This document shows positions 11,030-21,084 of a stretch of 64,000 nt of DNA, piece after piece. Position numbers and translations under genes: made by a program. Source of the DNA: Xenorhabdus bovienii SS-2004 (GTDB lineage Bacteria > Pseudomonadota > Gammaproteobacteria > Enterobacterales > Enterobacteriaceae); assembly GCF_000027225.1 (NCBI RefSeq), contig NC_013892.1:3596001-3660000 (forward strand). Reading direction: 5' to 3'. A model generated the notes under the pieces. It did not search any database. It had not been told where the DNA came from and saw only the letters and a list, made by a program, of their open reading frames with translations. Each line of letters opens with the position of its first letter. Within the stretch, counting starts at the first letter, position 1.

Positions 11030-12277
11030 ATGAGTCATTCAGACCATAATCCTTCACGTCGCAATTTGTTGAAAGGCGCAGCAGCCATGTGGTTGTTGAG
11101 CATTAGCTCAATAGGACACGCAGCAACGTCAAAAATTATTGCTGTTCGTATTTGGCCTGCATCAAGTTATACCAGAGTGACACTGGAGGCTAATATTCTA
11201 CTTAAATATCGTCAATTCTCTCTTTCAAACCCTAACCGGATTGTCATCGATTTGCAGGGTGTTCAGCTTAATAGTGCCCTGAGCGGTATGGGGTCGCAGA
11301 TTCATCAGCGAGACCCCTACTTAAAATTGGTACGAGTCGGGCAATTTAATCCCAAAACCGTGCGCCTGGTGTTTGAAATTAAGCAGCCAGTTGCCCCACA
11401 TATTTTTACACTACCACCTATTGCGAAATTCAAACATCGTCTGGTGTTAGATCTTTATCCGAGCAAGGCGGCAAATGTGGAGGATGATCCCTTGCAAGCG
11501 TTGTTGGAAGAATACAACAGCGGGGATTTGGAGAAAAATCTGCCTGCTGAAAAGCGAAAACCGGGGCGGCCGGGCAAGAACAGACCGATTGTTATTATGC
11601 TTGATCCGGGGCATGGCGGTGAAGATTCAGGTGCCATCGGGAAATACAAGACCCGTGAGAAAGATGTAGTGTTACAGATTGCCCGTCGCCTGCAAGCACT
11701 TATCAAACGTGAACCCGGCATGAAAGTATACATGACGCGTAATGAGGATGTTTTCATTCCATTGCAGGTCAGGGTAGCGAAAGCACGTAAGATGCAGGCG
11801 GATTTATTTGTTTCTATTCATGCGGATGCGTTTACCAATCGAGCCGCACGGGGATCTTCCGTGTTCGCGTTATCAACCAAAGGAGCAACCAGTAATACCG
11901 CTCGTTTTCTGGCACAGACCCAGAATGAGTCTGACTTGATTGGTGGAGTCAGCAAAAGTGGTGATGAATATCTGGATCATACTATGTTGGATTTGGTTCA
12001 AACCGCGACGATTAATGATAGCCTCAAATTTGGCAGTGAAGTGCTCAAACGGATTGGCAAGGTTAATAAACTGCATAAAAATAGTATCGATCAGGCGGGA
12101 TTTGCAGTATTGAAAGCACCGGATATTCCGTCCATTCTGGTTGAAACGGCATTTATCAGTAATCTGGAAGAAGAACGCAAATTGAAAACGGCGAAATTCC
12201 AGCAACAAGTGGCGGAATCCATTTTTGCAGGTATTAAGGCTTATTTTAAAAGTGGTGTAGAGCTGGCACGGCGGTGA
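11030..12277 (+). CDS. amiC: N-acetylmuramoyl-L-alanine amidase AmiC
   Basis: 415 residues. AmiC cleaves the bond between N-acetylmuramic acid and L-alanine in septal peptidoglycan during daughter-cell separation, under control of NlpD. A Tat signal is clear near the N-terminus ([15 protein letters not shown]), followed by an AMIN domain (about residues 35-150, septal targeting), a charged linker, and a zinc-dependent Amidase_3 domain from about residue 187 ([18 protein letters not shown], with the zinc His in [13 protein letters not shown]; and VETAFISN carrying the catalytic Glu). The neighbours argA (divergent) and the initiator tRNAs and mltA downstream match the E. coli order. Confidence 0.96.
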   Translation: MSHSDHNPSRRNLLKGAAAMWLLSISSIGHAATSKIIAVRIWPASSYTRVTLEANILLKYRQFSLSNPNRIVIDLQGVQLNSALSGMGSQIHQRDPYLKLVRVGQFNPKTVRLVFEIKQPVAPHIFTLPPIAKFKHRLVLDLYPSKAANVEDDPLQALLEEYNSGDLEKNLPAEKRKPGRPGKNRPIVIMLDPGHGGEDSGAIGKYKTREKDVVLQIARRLQALIKREPGMKVYMTRNEDVFIPLQVRVAKARKMQADLFVSIHADAFTNRAARGSSVFALSTKGATSNTARFLAQTQNESDLIGGVSKSGDEYLDHTMLDLVQTATINDSLKFGSEVLKRIGKVNKLHKNSIDQAGFAVLKAPDIPSILVETAFISNLEEERKLKTAKFQQQVAESIFAGIKAYFKSGVELARR

Positions 12278-12382
12278 AATACCCGCTTTTAATCAATGCG
12301 AATAAAACAAACAGAATTAAAAAATAAAGGGAAAATTGGGAAATACAGGGAAGTGAGATCGTGAAAAATACGAAAGAAAAGT

Positions 12383-12764
<382 letters not shown>

Positions 12765-12989
12765 TCTGATGTCGGCACACTATACGCAGGTTCGGCGCTG
12801 TTGCAAGTTTTTTGTTGATATTTACCGAACTTATTTCTTGTATGATTAAAAATAGCACTATTTGTCGTGTTTTTGTTCATTCATGGGGTTATGGAACAGT
12901 AATCTATTTTTTCTTAACGACATTTTATTATTTACCGGGGTTTGATATTGTTCGTCGTCGAATCATAATGACAGGAGATAAGGTATAAT

Positions 12990-14087
12990 ATGAAACTTTG
13001 GGGCAAATATCTTTTATGGGGATTTGTCATTTCGTTATTATCGGGTTGCCAGATGCGTCCTACAGATCAAGGGCAGCAGTATAAAGATGGGCGCATTAGC
13101 GAAGATCTCCAGCTTGTTAATATTCCAAATGCACAAGGCTCTCCTACCAACGCCGGAGATTTTCAGGCACAAGTCAAATTTATCAGCAAATCTTCTCCTC
13201 GGCTCTATGGGAATAATCGTGCAACGCTTGATGCTATCCAGAATTGGATGCTGTCTGGTGGAGATCCCCGCGAATTAAACCAGTATGGGTTGCTGGCCTA
13301 TCAGATGGACGGTGACGATAATTACGGTAATGTTAAGTTTACCGGCTATTACACACCAGTTTTGCAGGCACGCCATGTTAAGCAGGGCGAATTTAAATAT
13401 CCTTTGTACCGAATGCCAGGTAAGTCACGTCTCCGTCTGCCAAACCGTGCAGCTATATATAATGGAGCTTTGAGTGAAAAATTGATCATAGGGTACACTA
13501 ATTCCCTGATTGATAATTTTTTGATGGAAGTGCAGGGGAGTGGTTATATCGATTTTGGTGATGGCAGTCCATTGACCTTTTTCGGTTATAGCGGGAAGAA
13601 TGGCCATGCTTATCAGAGTATCGGCAAGATACTTGTTAACCGAGGAGAAGTACCTCTTGAGGAAATGTCACTGAAAGCTATTCGCCAGTGGGTATCTCAA
13701 CATAATGAATCAGAGGTACGAGAGCTGCTGGAACAGAATCCCTCTTTTGTTTTCTTTAAGCCCGAACCCTTTACGCCCGTGCGGGGAGCCAGTGCTGTGC
13801 CCCTTGTCGCGGAAGCATCGGTAGCATCGGATAAAGCATTAATTCCACCCGGAACGGCGTTATTAGCGGAAGTGCCGGTGTTGGATAAAACAGGAAAATT
13901 TACCGGCCAGTATCGGATGCGTCTGATGGTGGCATTGGATGTTGGAGGCGCAATAAAAGGCAACCATTTCGATATCTATCATGGTGTGGGTCATGATGCT
14001 GGAGAAACAGCTGGTTTTTATAATCACTATGGTCGTGTCTGGGTATTGAAGAAATCGTCGTCTGGCTTTTTGACGGCAAACCAGTAA
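12990..14087 (+). CDS. mltA: Membrane-bound lytic murein transglycosylase A
   Basis: 365 residues. MltA cleaves the MurNAc-GlcNAc bond of peptidoglycan, leaving 1,6-anhydromuropeptides, from the inner face of the outer membrane. The lipoprotein signal is plain: basic N-terminus, hydrophobic stretch and lipobox LSGC with Cys20. The MltA domain follows (GYYTPVLQARH, GYIDFGDGSPLTFFGYSGKNGHAY), then the C-terminal 3D domain with DVGGAIKGNHFDIYHGVG, where the catalytic Asp of the family lies. It sits downstream of the divergent initiator tRNAs and upstream of tcdA, as in related genomes. Confidence 0.96.
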   Translation: MKLWGKYLLWGFVISLLSGCQMRPTDQGQQYKDGRISEDLQLVNIPNAQGSPTNAGDFQAQVKFISKSSPRLYGNNRATLDAIQNWMLSGGDPRELNQYGLLAYQMDGDDNYGNVKFTGYYTPVLQARHVKQGEFKYPLYRMPGKSRLRLPNRAAIYNGALSEKLIIGYTNSLIDNFLMEVQGSGYIDFGDGSPLTFFGYSGKNGHAYQSIGKILVNRGEVPLEEMSLKAIRQWVSQHNESEVRELLEQNPSFVFFKPEPFTPVRGASAVPLVAEASVASDKALIPPGTALLAEVPVLDKTGKFTGQYRMRLMVALDVGGAIKGNHFDIYHGVGHDAGETAGFYNHYGRVWVLKKSSSGFLTANQ

Positions 14088-14198
14088 GATCCAGCCCAGT
14101 TAAAACAATTGATAAATTATTTCTATGGGATAGGTCTTAGAGCCGATCCCATTAATTACGCCTACTGAGATAGGCTCTGATTCAGGATTTATTTAGTG

Positions 14199-15011
14199 AT
14201 GCAAGTTTCTCTCTCTGATGCTTATCTTCAGCGTTTTGCTGGTACTGCGCGGTTATATGGCCAGAAAGCACTGTCATTATTTGCCCGTTCACATGTCTGT
14301 GTCGTTGGCATTGGCGGTGTTGGCTCATGGGCGGCGGAAGCTCTGGCTCGCACAGGTATTGGGGCAATCACGCTGATTGATATGGATGATGTCTGTATCA
14401 CCAATACTAACCGCCAGTTGCATGCACTGGTACAGAATGTAGGATTGTCAAAAACCGAGGTGATTGCTGAACGGATACGGGCAATCAACCCGGAGTGCCA
14501 AGTCACCTGCATTGATGATTTTGTGACCCCCGATAATGTGGCTGAGTTGGTGTCGGCTGAGTTCAGTTATGTAATTGATGCCATTGACAGTGTGCGTCCA
14601 AAAGCGGCGTTGCTGGCTTATTGCCGCCGCTATAAAATTCCGATTGTTACGACGGGCGGGGCTGGGGGGCAGCTTGACCCTGCTCAGATTCAGGTGGTGG
14701 ATCTGGCGAAAACGGTGCAAGATCCGCTGGCGGCTAAATTGAAAGAACGCCTGAAATCTGACTATCGCGTGGTGAAAAACGGCAAGGGTAAATTGGGAAT
14801 TGACTGTGTATTCTCAACGGAACAATTGGTTTACCCGCAATCTGACGGTACGGTCTGTGCTGCCAAAAACACGGCGGATGGTTCGAAGCGGATGGATTGT
14901 GCGTCCGGTTTTGGTGCCGCAACGATGGTCACGGCAACGTTTGGGTTTATTGCCGTGTCTCACGCACTGAAAAAGATGGTGGCAAAAGCCGAGCGGGAAA
15001 ACAGACTTTAA
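14199..15011 (+). CDS. tcdA: tRNA threonylcarbamoyladenosine dehydratase
   Basis: About 270 residues of the E1/ThiF-like family (former name CsdL). TcdA uses ATP to cyclise t6A37 of ANN-decoding tRNAs to the oxazolone form ct6A. The nucleotide-binding motif VVGIGGVGSWAAEALARTGIG and the following LIDMDDVCITNTNRQ are clear, and a Cys-bearing FGAATMVTATFGF region lies at the C-terminus. A GTG at 14196 directly precedes the ATG at 14199; an AGGA at 14184-14187 fits either, so the start is uncertain by one codon. It converges with csdE and csdA, the cysteine-desulfurase pair that functionally partners TcdA in E. coli. Confidence 0.93.
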   Translation: MQVSLSDAYLQRFAGTARLYGQKALSLFARSHVCVVGIGGVGSWAAEALARTGIGAITLIDMDDVCITNTNRQLHALVQNVGLSKTEVIAERIRAINPECQVTCIDDFVTPDNVAELVSAEFSYVIDAIDSVRPKAALLAYCRRYKIPIVTTGGAGGQLDPAQIQVVDLAKTVQDPLAAKLKERLKSDYRVVKNGKGKLGIDCVFSTEQLVYPQSDGTVCAAKNTADGSKRMDCASGFGAATMVTATFGFIAVSHALKKMVAKAERENRL

Positions 15012-15032
15012 AACTTAGGTTAAGGTAAGAAT

Positions 15033-15491
15033 TTAAGACAAATGTGAACGGGCAATCACTTGAACGGTGTTGATCAGGGATTTGATCCCATTAAGTCGTG
15101 AACCACTCAGTTGTTGTTCAAGACCTATATGCTGAAATAACTCAGATAAGGGTGCCTGTAAAACTTGTTCCGCTGTTTTTCCTTCTACAGCAGTCAAAAG
15201 TACCGCTAATAAGCCTTTGACGATACGGCCTTCGCTATCGCCATAAAAATGCAAACAGCCGTCAGAGCGTAACTGGTGCCCTAACCAGACACGGTTTTCA
15301 CAGCCGGACATTTCAATGTTCTGCTGTTTCAGTTCATCCGCTAATGGAGGCAGTTTTTTGGCCAGTCCGATAAGCTGCCGATAGCGATCTTCCCATAACT
15401 GGCATTGCTGAAAATTTTCAATAAGTTGTTGCTCCGATATCTCCGTTCCAAACGGATGCGGGGCAAGGATTGAATCTGAAATTGATGTCAT
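15033..15491 (-). CDS. csdE: Cysteine desulfurase sulfur acceptor subunit CsdE
   Basis: 152 residues, SufE/CsdE fold. CsdE accepts the persulfide from CsdA on its conserved cysteine, here Cys64 in EMSGCENRVWLGH, and raises CsdA activity. The C-terminal half carries the usual GDSEGRIVKGLLAVLL segment. It lies 49 bp downstream of csdA on the same strand, consistent with an operon. Distinguished from SufE by its pairing with a CsdA-type enzyme and with tcdA nearby rather than with a suf operon. Confidence 0.93.
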   Translation of the reverse strand: MTSISDSILAPHPFGTEISEQQLIENFQQCQLWEDRYRQLIGLAKKLPPLADELKQQNIEMSGCENRVWLGHQLRSDGCLHFYGDSEGRIVKGLLAVLLTAVEGKTAEQVLQAPLSELFQHIGLEQQLSGSRLNGIKSLINTVQVIARSHLS

Positions 15492-15540
15492 CGGTTATTT
15501 ATCTTGCAATGGTATTTAGTGGATATTTTATTTGCCTAGC

Positions 15541-16746
15541 TTATTCTTCCAGTAGCGACAGGGCAAATTTCACAGCACTGACCAGCTTATCCACATCCTG
15601 CTGATTATTATAAGGCATAAAAGAAGCACGTAGGCAGCCGCTGACCCCTAGGGCATCTAAAAGGGGCTGTGCGCAGTGCTGGCCTGAACGCAGAGAAATA
15701 TTCTGTTCAGCAATCAGCGTCGCCAAATCATTGTGATGTATCCCTTGGATATTGAAGGCCAGCAAACTGGCATCGCCATCGCGGTAGCTGATAAACCCTG
15801 TCAGAGTACTGAGCTGCTGTTCGGCATAGTCAGTCAGGGTAACGGCATGGGATTCAGCGAGCGGAATATCAACGGTTTTTAACCATTCCAGCGTAGCGGC
15901 AAAGCCAACCACGCCCGCGACATTCGGTGTTCCCGCTTCAAAGCGATAAGGAACGGCTTCTGGTGTGAAACCGTTGAAAGATACCTGAGTCAGCATTTTT
16001 CCACCGCCCTGCCACGGTGACATTACATCCAGCAATTCCCCTTTGCCATACAATACTCCCAGACCATTAGGGCCATACAGTTTATGGGCAGAGAAGGTAT
16101 AAAAATCGATACCCAGCCGCTGTACATCAACGGGAGTGTGAACAATGCCTTGAGCGCCATCGACCAAAACCAGGCAATCATACTGGTGGGCGAGTGTCGA
16201 GACCTGTGCCAGATCGACTGTGGTGCCAGTGACATTCGACATTTGGCTGATGGCAACTAGCCGGCTTTTTTCATTTAGCAGTGTCGCGAGAGTATTGATG
16301 TCCGGCCGATTCTGATTGCCTATTGGCCACTTAACGATTCTGGCTCCTGTTTGTTCCGCCAAAATCAGCCACGGCAGCAGGTTGGAGTGGTGTTCCTGTT
16401 CGCTGATTATAATTTCATCACCAACATTCAGGCGAGGGCGAAAATAGCCTTGAGCGGTCAGGTTAATGGATTCGCTGGTGCCTTTTGTCCAGATGATATT
16501 TTCAGGCCGCGGGGCGTTGATCAATTCCGCCACCAGCGAACGAGCTTGCTCATAACGAGCCGTCATGGCCTGTGCGCTTGCGTGTTGGCTCCGATGAACC
16601 GTTGCACTGTGGTTTTGATAATAGTGCTGGGTTGCCTCAATCATGCATATAGGCTTTAGGGCTGTAGCCGCGCTATCCAAAAACACAGTCTGCTGTTGCA
16701 GGGCAGGAAATTGCTGGCGAAATTTTTCTGAGTCAAAGGATTTCAT
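15541..16746 (-). CDS. csdA: Cysteine desulfurase CsdA
   Basis: 401 residues of class V aminotransferase fold, SufS/CsdA subgroup. It removes sulfur from cysteine as an enzyme-bound persulfide, making alanine. The PLP lysine is K222 in TFSAHKLYGPNGLG; the PLP-contacting EQEHHSN and DGAQG segments are present; the catalytic cysteine is C358 in LRSGQHCAQPLL. The gene heads a csdA-csdE operon and converges with tcdA, recreating the functional CsdA-CsdE-TcdA trio. Start MKSFDSEKFRQQFP matches the family. Confidence 0.95.
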   Translation of the reverse strand: MKSFDSEKFRQQFPALQQQTVFLDSAATALKPICMIEATQHYYQNHSATVHRSQHASAQAMTARYEQARSLVAELINAPRPENIIWTKGTSESINLTAQGYFRPRLNVGDEIIISEQEHHSNLLPWLILAEQTGARIVKWPIGNQNRPDINTLATLLNEKSRLVAISQMSNVTGTTVDLAQVSTLAHQYDCLVLVDGAQGIVHTPVDVQRLGIDFYTFSAHKLYGPNGLGVLYGKGELLDVMSPWQGGGKMLTQVSFNGFTPEAVPYRFEAGTPNVAGVVGFAATLEWLKTVDIPLAESHAVTLTDYAEQQLSTLTGFISYRDGDASLLAFNIQGIHHNDLATLIAEQNISLRSGQHCAQPLLDALGVSGCLRASFMPYNNQQDVDKLVSAVKFALSLLEE

Positions 16747-16851
16747 AAGCGGTGTTCATTTCAACGTTGTGTCGTAAAGAATAAGTTTTTCTTTATATAC
16801 TCTAAGAGAAACAATAAGTTGTATATTTGTCAATAAATTATATGACGATGA

Positions 16852-17317
<466 letters not shown>

Positions 17318-17733
17318 CTTTATCATTCCACCATTTAAAATTAATTAAACTAATAAATTCCGTTACAAAAAATTTTACTTTATAGAAATACCATTAGCTT
17401 AATATAAGCAATAGACGATTAAACATAAATAGAAGCTCCTTTTCTAAATATTAGACTTAAATAACAATAATGATCTATGCAGCAAAAACTGCGTATTTAC
17501 GCCGCTAACTCTATAAAAACATTAAATCAACAACACGATTAACCGGATAAAATCCTAATAATCATTACACTAATTTACTGAATAAAATGAAAAATATAGG
17601 TTATTGTCAGTAATGTGCTAGCATTCGTTATAGAAACGAATTTTATGAATGGTGAATAATGGTAGCCAGATATTGATTGTTCTGCTAATATTCGTATGTT
17701 TTTTATCCAGAGCAATAAAACGAGGAGAAGCAA
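17318..17733. other. AT-rich intergenic region between hcp remnant and bax-like gene
   Basis: No convincing gene. A possible sigma-70 promoter for the downstream gene is TTGTCA at 17604-17609 with TATAGA at 17629-17634 (19-bp spacing). A small inverted repeat, ATTCGTT / AACGAAT, spans 17623-17641. The open frame at 17649-17942 only shadows the next gene. Confidence 0.4.
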
Positions 17734-18513
17734 ATGCCCTCTTTAATCATGAGGACAACTGCCGTCTTCGCTTTCTTTCTCTCATTAATTTTTACCGGTC
17801 TGAGTTATGCTTCGACCAGTACCTCAAAAATGAAAGAGTATTCTCACAATGGCATACAGGAGAGTTTGCCAGATTTGCGACAATATCCTTCAGGTACACC
17901 CCGGAAGAAAGCGTTTTTAAACATTGTTGTCCCTGTCATTGATGAGCATAATCAAAAGATTATGCAAGACCGAAAATGGCTGCTGTCACACCAGGAAACT
18001 CGTCACTGGTCTGTACAGGATACCAGTCGATTGCAGAAGATCTGCGCAAGTTACAAAATGGCCTGCACATCACCTAAACAGGTCAATTGGAATAAACTGC
18101 TAAGCCGAGTTGACATTATACCGACCCATTTTGTTGCTACTCAGGCAGCCGCAGAATCGGGCTGGGGAACATCAGAACTTGCCAAGAAAAACAATAACCT
18201 GTTTGGTATGCGTTGCAACTCATGCGGCAAAACCAAAGGAAAAATCAAAGGTTATTCAGTTTATCGCAATGTTGATGATTCCGTCATCGCCTACATGAAA
18301 AATATGAATACACACCGTGCCTACGAATCACTTCGTACTTCACGGGCAAAACAGAGGACAGCACAAACGCCTCTGAATACCAGTAAATTGATCGATAACC
18401 TGAACGGTTATTCCGAGCTGGGAGCTCACTATAATCGCTATTTGCATCAGGTATTTAATGGCAATAAAAAGCTGATTTCACAGGCACAGGAACAGGAACT
18501 GACAGACCTATAG
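17734..18513 (+). CDS. Bax-like glucosaminidase-domain protein
   Basis: 259 residues. A signal peptide is visible (about residues 1-28, ending SYAS), so the protein is periplasmic or surface-exposed. The C-terminal half is a glucosaminidase (FlgJ-type, PF01832) domain: TQAAAESGWGTSELAKKNNNLFG contains the catalytic-type Glu, followed by a Cys pair (RCNSCGK), YSVYRNVDDSVIAYMKNMNTH, and a C-terminal LGAHYNRYLHQVFNG. This architecture matches the enterobacterial Bax protein. It probably trims peptidoglycan between GlcNAc and MurNAc; the exact role is not known. The ATG is preceded by a good ribosome site (gaggagaagc). Its natural terminator (19515-19553) is now separated from it by an IS1 element. 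Confidence 0.82.
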   Translation: MPSLIMRTTAVFAFFLSLIFTGLSYASTSTSKMKEYSHNGIQESLPDLRQYPSGTPRKKAFLNIVVPVIDEHNQKIMQDRKWLLSHQETRHWSVQDTSRLQKICASYKMACTSPKQVNWNKLLSRVDIIPTHFVATQAAAESGWGTSELAKKNNNLFGMRCNSCGKTKGKIKGYSVYRNVDDSVIAYMKNMNTHRAYESLRTSRAKQRTAQTPLNTSKLIDNLNGYSELGAHYNRYLHQVFNGNKKLISQAQEQELTDL

Positions 18514-18582
18514 AGACGGGTACATTTATACCCTGCATCTCATCAAGTTGCTGCTTTTGTTAGCTGCGATTATTTATCGCCG

Positions 18583-19364
18583 GGTCATGTATTAAATGAT
18601 TAGATTAGGTATTAAAAATAATGTTCACGTTCAATAAAGGTTCCTATCACTTTATCGTGCATTTCTTCCGATTTTGAATACCCAATGGTTTTTCTATTCA
18701 GCCTTTTGATTCGGGTACGATGCGTTAAATTCGTTCTCTCTATACGCTGAGTAAACGCCTTTCCAGTCAAGTGCTCTTCCTCGGGAAGTGGGTCATAAAC
18801 AACATAGTCATCCGTGCAGTAAAACCGAATAGTAAAGGAAGATAAGAGGGTAAGCAGCTTGTCTAACGTTTTTCGACTGCGATCGCCAAAAACATGAGCC
18901 ACTATTCGCTTCAGGCGGGGTTCCCAAGCATACCAAAGCCAGCGTTGGTTTTTCTTATTGCCGACAAACGACCATTGCTCGTCGATTTCACAGACAATCT
19001 GGATGCCACATTCCGCAAGGGGAAGTGTCGTTACGTTTCGGGGTCTGAGGTTTTTAATGTTTTCATGACGGTGGCGGTGGCGACTTTCAGGATCCGAGCG
19101 GTGTCACGAATTCCCCCGTTATTCATCGCGATATCGACAATCTGTTCTTTAACGCCGGGTTTGCAGGCCTGATAGGTATACGCCAACTGAAAGACCTTAC
19201 AGCAGCTATAACAGCGATAACGAGGATGTCCGCCATTTCCTTTCCCATGTCCTTTGACCTGTTCTGATTTGTGGCAATAACGGCAATAGACATCAACTTT
19301 GGCCATACTTCATCCTTAAAAAGCCGGAAGCATATCACAGCAACTAACCATTTAATACATGACC
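18583..19364 (-). mobile_element. IS1-family insertion sequence, copy A (782 bp)
   Basis: Ends are perfect inverted repeats starting GGTCATGTATTAAATG, reading outward at 18583 and 19364. An 8-bp target duplication, TATCGCCG, flanks it (18575-18582 and 19365-19372), proving a simple insertion. The element carries the insA/insB' gene pair on the minus strand. A second copy at 63051-63832 differs by at least one base in insA (19125-19135 region, Val to Ile). It landed between the bax-like gene and that gene's probable terminator. Confidence 0.96.
18612..19306 (-). CDS. IS1 transposase InsAB' (frameshift fusion), copy A
   Basis: InsA is 91 residues (19031-19306): a zinc-finger and helix-turn-helix protein (CRYCHKSEQVKGHGKGNGG, then GGIRDTARILKVATATV). 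The downstream InsB' frame overlaps in -1 and continues to 18612 with the DDE region CEIDEQWSFVGNKKNQRWLWY and the C-terminal YSKSEEMHDKVIG. The likely slip site is the A5 run in TTAAAAAC (19051-19057 on the plus strand), so the active transposase is a -1 frameshift fusion, as in other IS1 elements. InsA alone is a repressor in this family. Confidence 0.9.
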
Positions 19365-19514
19365 TATCGCCGCGCTGTAACTTGAAATCTATTGGGTATA
19401 GATTAACGTGCCAGAAATATCACCTACGTATTCGTAATGCCTTTCGTACTGTTTAATGTTCAATCATGATTAAATAAAAAGGCAGTGAATCTGCCTATAC
19501 GACAGGCTCCTAAT

Positions 19515-19553
19515 AATCCGCTATGTATTAATTACACAGTGGATTATTTTTTT
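19515..19553 (+). terminator. Rho-independent terminator (probably of the bax-like gene)
   Basis: A stem AATCCGCTATGT / ACACAGTGGATT (12 positions, one G-T and one mismatch) with a short AT loop at 19515-19545 is followed by a run of seven T. It precedes the MBOAT gene and would terminate transcription from the bax-like gene before IS1 inserted between them. Confidence 0.65.
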
Positions 19554-19662
19554 ATAATTTCCCTGCCTGCTACCTATTGTAAACACAAGTAAATTCCATA
19601 CTATAATGAACCTCAGAATCACTCCCTTTCTCTCAATGATAAATGGTTAGCCAGAGCCTAAT

Positions 19663-21084
19663 ATGAATTTCTTTTCTTTTGAGTTTCTTGGTTCGTTTGT
19701 TATTCTGCTTCTTGCCTATTGGCTTTTACAAAAAGCCCCTAAGCTACAGAATGGCCTATTAATTTTAGTTAGTTATTTATTTATCTTCTCTTTTGCAGCA
19801 AAATTTGCCTATATCTTATTCGCCTATACCCTGTTCATTTACTTTTTGGCGAATATTCTTAGTCGTTATTTGTCCAACAAGGCCATATTCACGCTTCTGA
19901 TTTTCGGTATTGTGGGTTGTTTTACCGCCTTCAAATATTATTCTTTCTTTCAAGAGGCGATCCAGCAATCGTTAGCCAATTTAGGCATTTCTGTCGAGCT
20001 ACCCATACTTGAGCTGCTGATGCCATTAGGCTTATCATTTTATGCCTTTCATTCCGTCAGTTACGTGATGTCGGTTTGCAAGAAAGAACTGCCTCCTGCT
20101 CCGCTGATTGATGTTATTTTGTATCTCTGCTTTTTTCCAAGCATTGTGGCCGGGCCAATCAATAGAGCCAAAGATTTCCTGCCGCAGATCCAGACTTCAT
20201 CCAGAGTGATGCTGGAGCCATTCAAAGCGCTGTTATTGATTGCACTGGCCATCGCGAAGCTGTTTCTGTTCAGTTCGACGCTCTCTGAAAATTTTGTTAA
20301 TCCAGTCTTTGATGACCCCACTGGCTATCATGCGGGGCAAGTCCTTGTCGCGATTTATGCTTATGCATGGAATATCTATTTCAACTTTTCAGGTTATACC
20401 GACCTCGTGACGGGTATTGCCCTGCTGTTAGGTTTTAAAGTGCCACAGAACTTTAATGCCCCTTATCTTGCTGAGAATTTACAAGAATTTTGGCGGCGCT
20501 GGCACATCAGCTTATCGACGTTTATCCGCGATTACGTTTACATTCCACTGGGCGGTAATAAGAAAGGTACTATCCGCAAGAATATGAATCTATTCTCTGC
20601 AATGGTCATTTCCGGTCTATGGCATGGCGCCGGATTGAGCTTTATTATTTGGGGCGCCATTCATGGGCTAGGATTAATTTTCCACAATATTAAAAACTCA
20701 CTGTTTCCCTCTACTGGGAATCGCAATAAGGCACAAAGAAAAAATCCGATTTCATTATTTTTATCACGAGTGATGACATTCCATTTTGTCTGTTTTGCAT
20801 GGGTATTCTTTCGCAGCCCAACATTTAATGAGGCTCTGACTGTATTAAACCAACTATTCTCAGGGGATGTGTTGACGGCACTGCTATCCAGTAGCACTTT
20901 ATTAATCGCTTTTTGGGGATTCTTTATTATCTACCCTTGGCTGGTGGATATCAGAAACACTATTGAAAAGAACTATAGACTGATGTCATGGGTTTATTAC
21001 CCAATCCCCTTAGCTCTGCTACTCACTTTGGTATTTATGCTGTCACCTTCTGGAATGCCGGGATTTATCTATGCCAATTTCTGA
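19663..21084 (+). CDS. MBOAT-family O-acyltransferase (AlgI/PatA-like)
   Basis: 473 residues with ten or more hydrophobic segments. The membrane-bound O-acyltransferase family moves acyl, usually acetyl, groups across the inner membrane onto extracytoplasmic polymers. Diagnostic signatures: FWRRWHISLSTFIRDYVYIPLGG with H281, and SGLWHGAGLSFIIWG with the catalytic-type H321; also FPSIVAGPINR near residue 160. It overlaps the next SGNH gene by 14 bases, so the two are translated together, which is the PatA/PatB or AlgI/AlgX type of pairing. The polymer acetylated (peptidoglycan, O-antigen or exopolysaccharide) cannot be told from the sequence. Confidence 0.88.
   Translation: MNFFSFEFLGSFVILLLAYWLLQKAPKLQNGLLILVSYLFIFSFAAKFAYILFAYTLFIYFLANILSRYLSNKAIFTLLIFGIVGCFTAFKYYSFFQEAIQQSLANLGISVELPILELLMPLGLSFYAFHSVSYVMSVCKKELPPAPLIDVILYLCFFPSIVAGPINRAKDFLPQIQTSSRVMLEPFKALLLIALAIAKLFLFSSTLSENFVNPVFDDPTGYHAGQVLVAIYAYAWNIYFNFSGYTDLVTGIALLLGFKVPQNFNAPYLAENLQEFWRRWHISLSTFIRDYVYIPLGGNKKGTIRKNMNLFSAMVISGLWHGAGLSFIIWGAIHGLGLIFHNIKNSLFPSTGNRNKAQRKNPISLFLSRVMTFHFVCFAWVFFRSPTFNEALTVLNQLFSGDVLTALLSSSTLLIAFWGFFIIYPWLVDIRNTIEKNYRLMSWVYYPIPLALLLTLVFMLSPSGMPGFIYANF

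Noticed and set aside
14125..14152. Inverted repeat ATGGGAT / ATCCCAT after mltA
   Set aside because: Seven paired bases with a long loop and no T run; too weak for a terminator call.
17649..17942. 97-codon frame upstream of and overlapping the bax-like gene
   Set aside because: Mostly an out-of-frame reading of the signal-peptide region of the bax-like gene.
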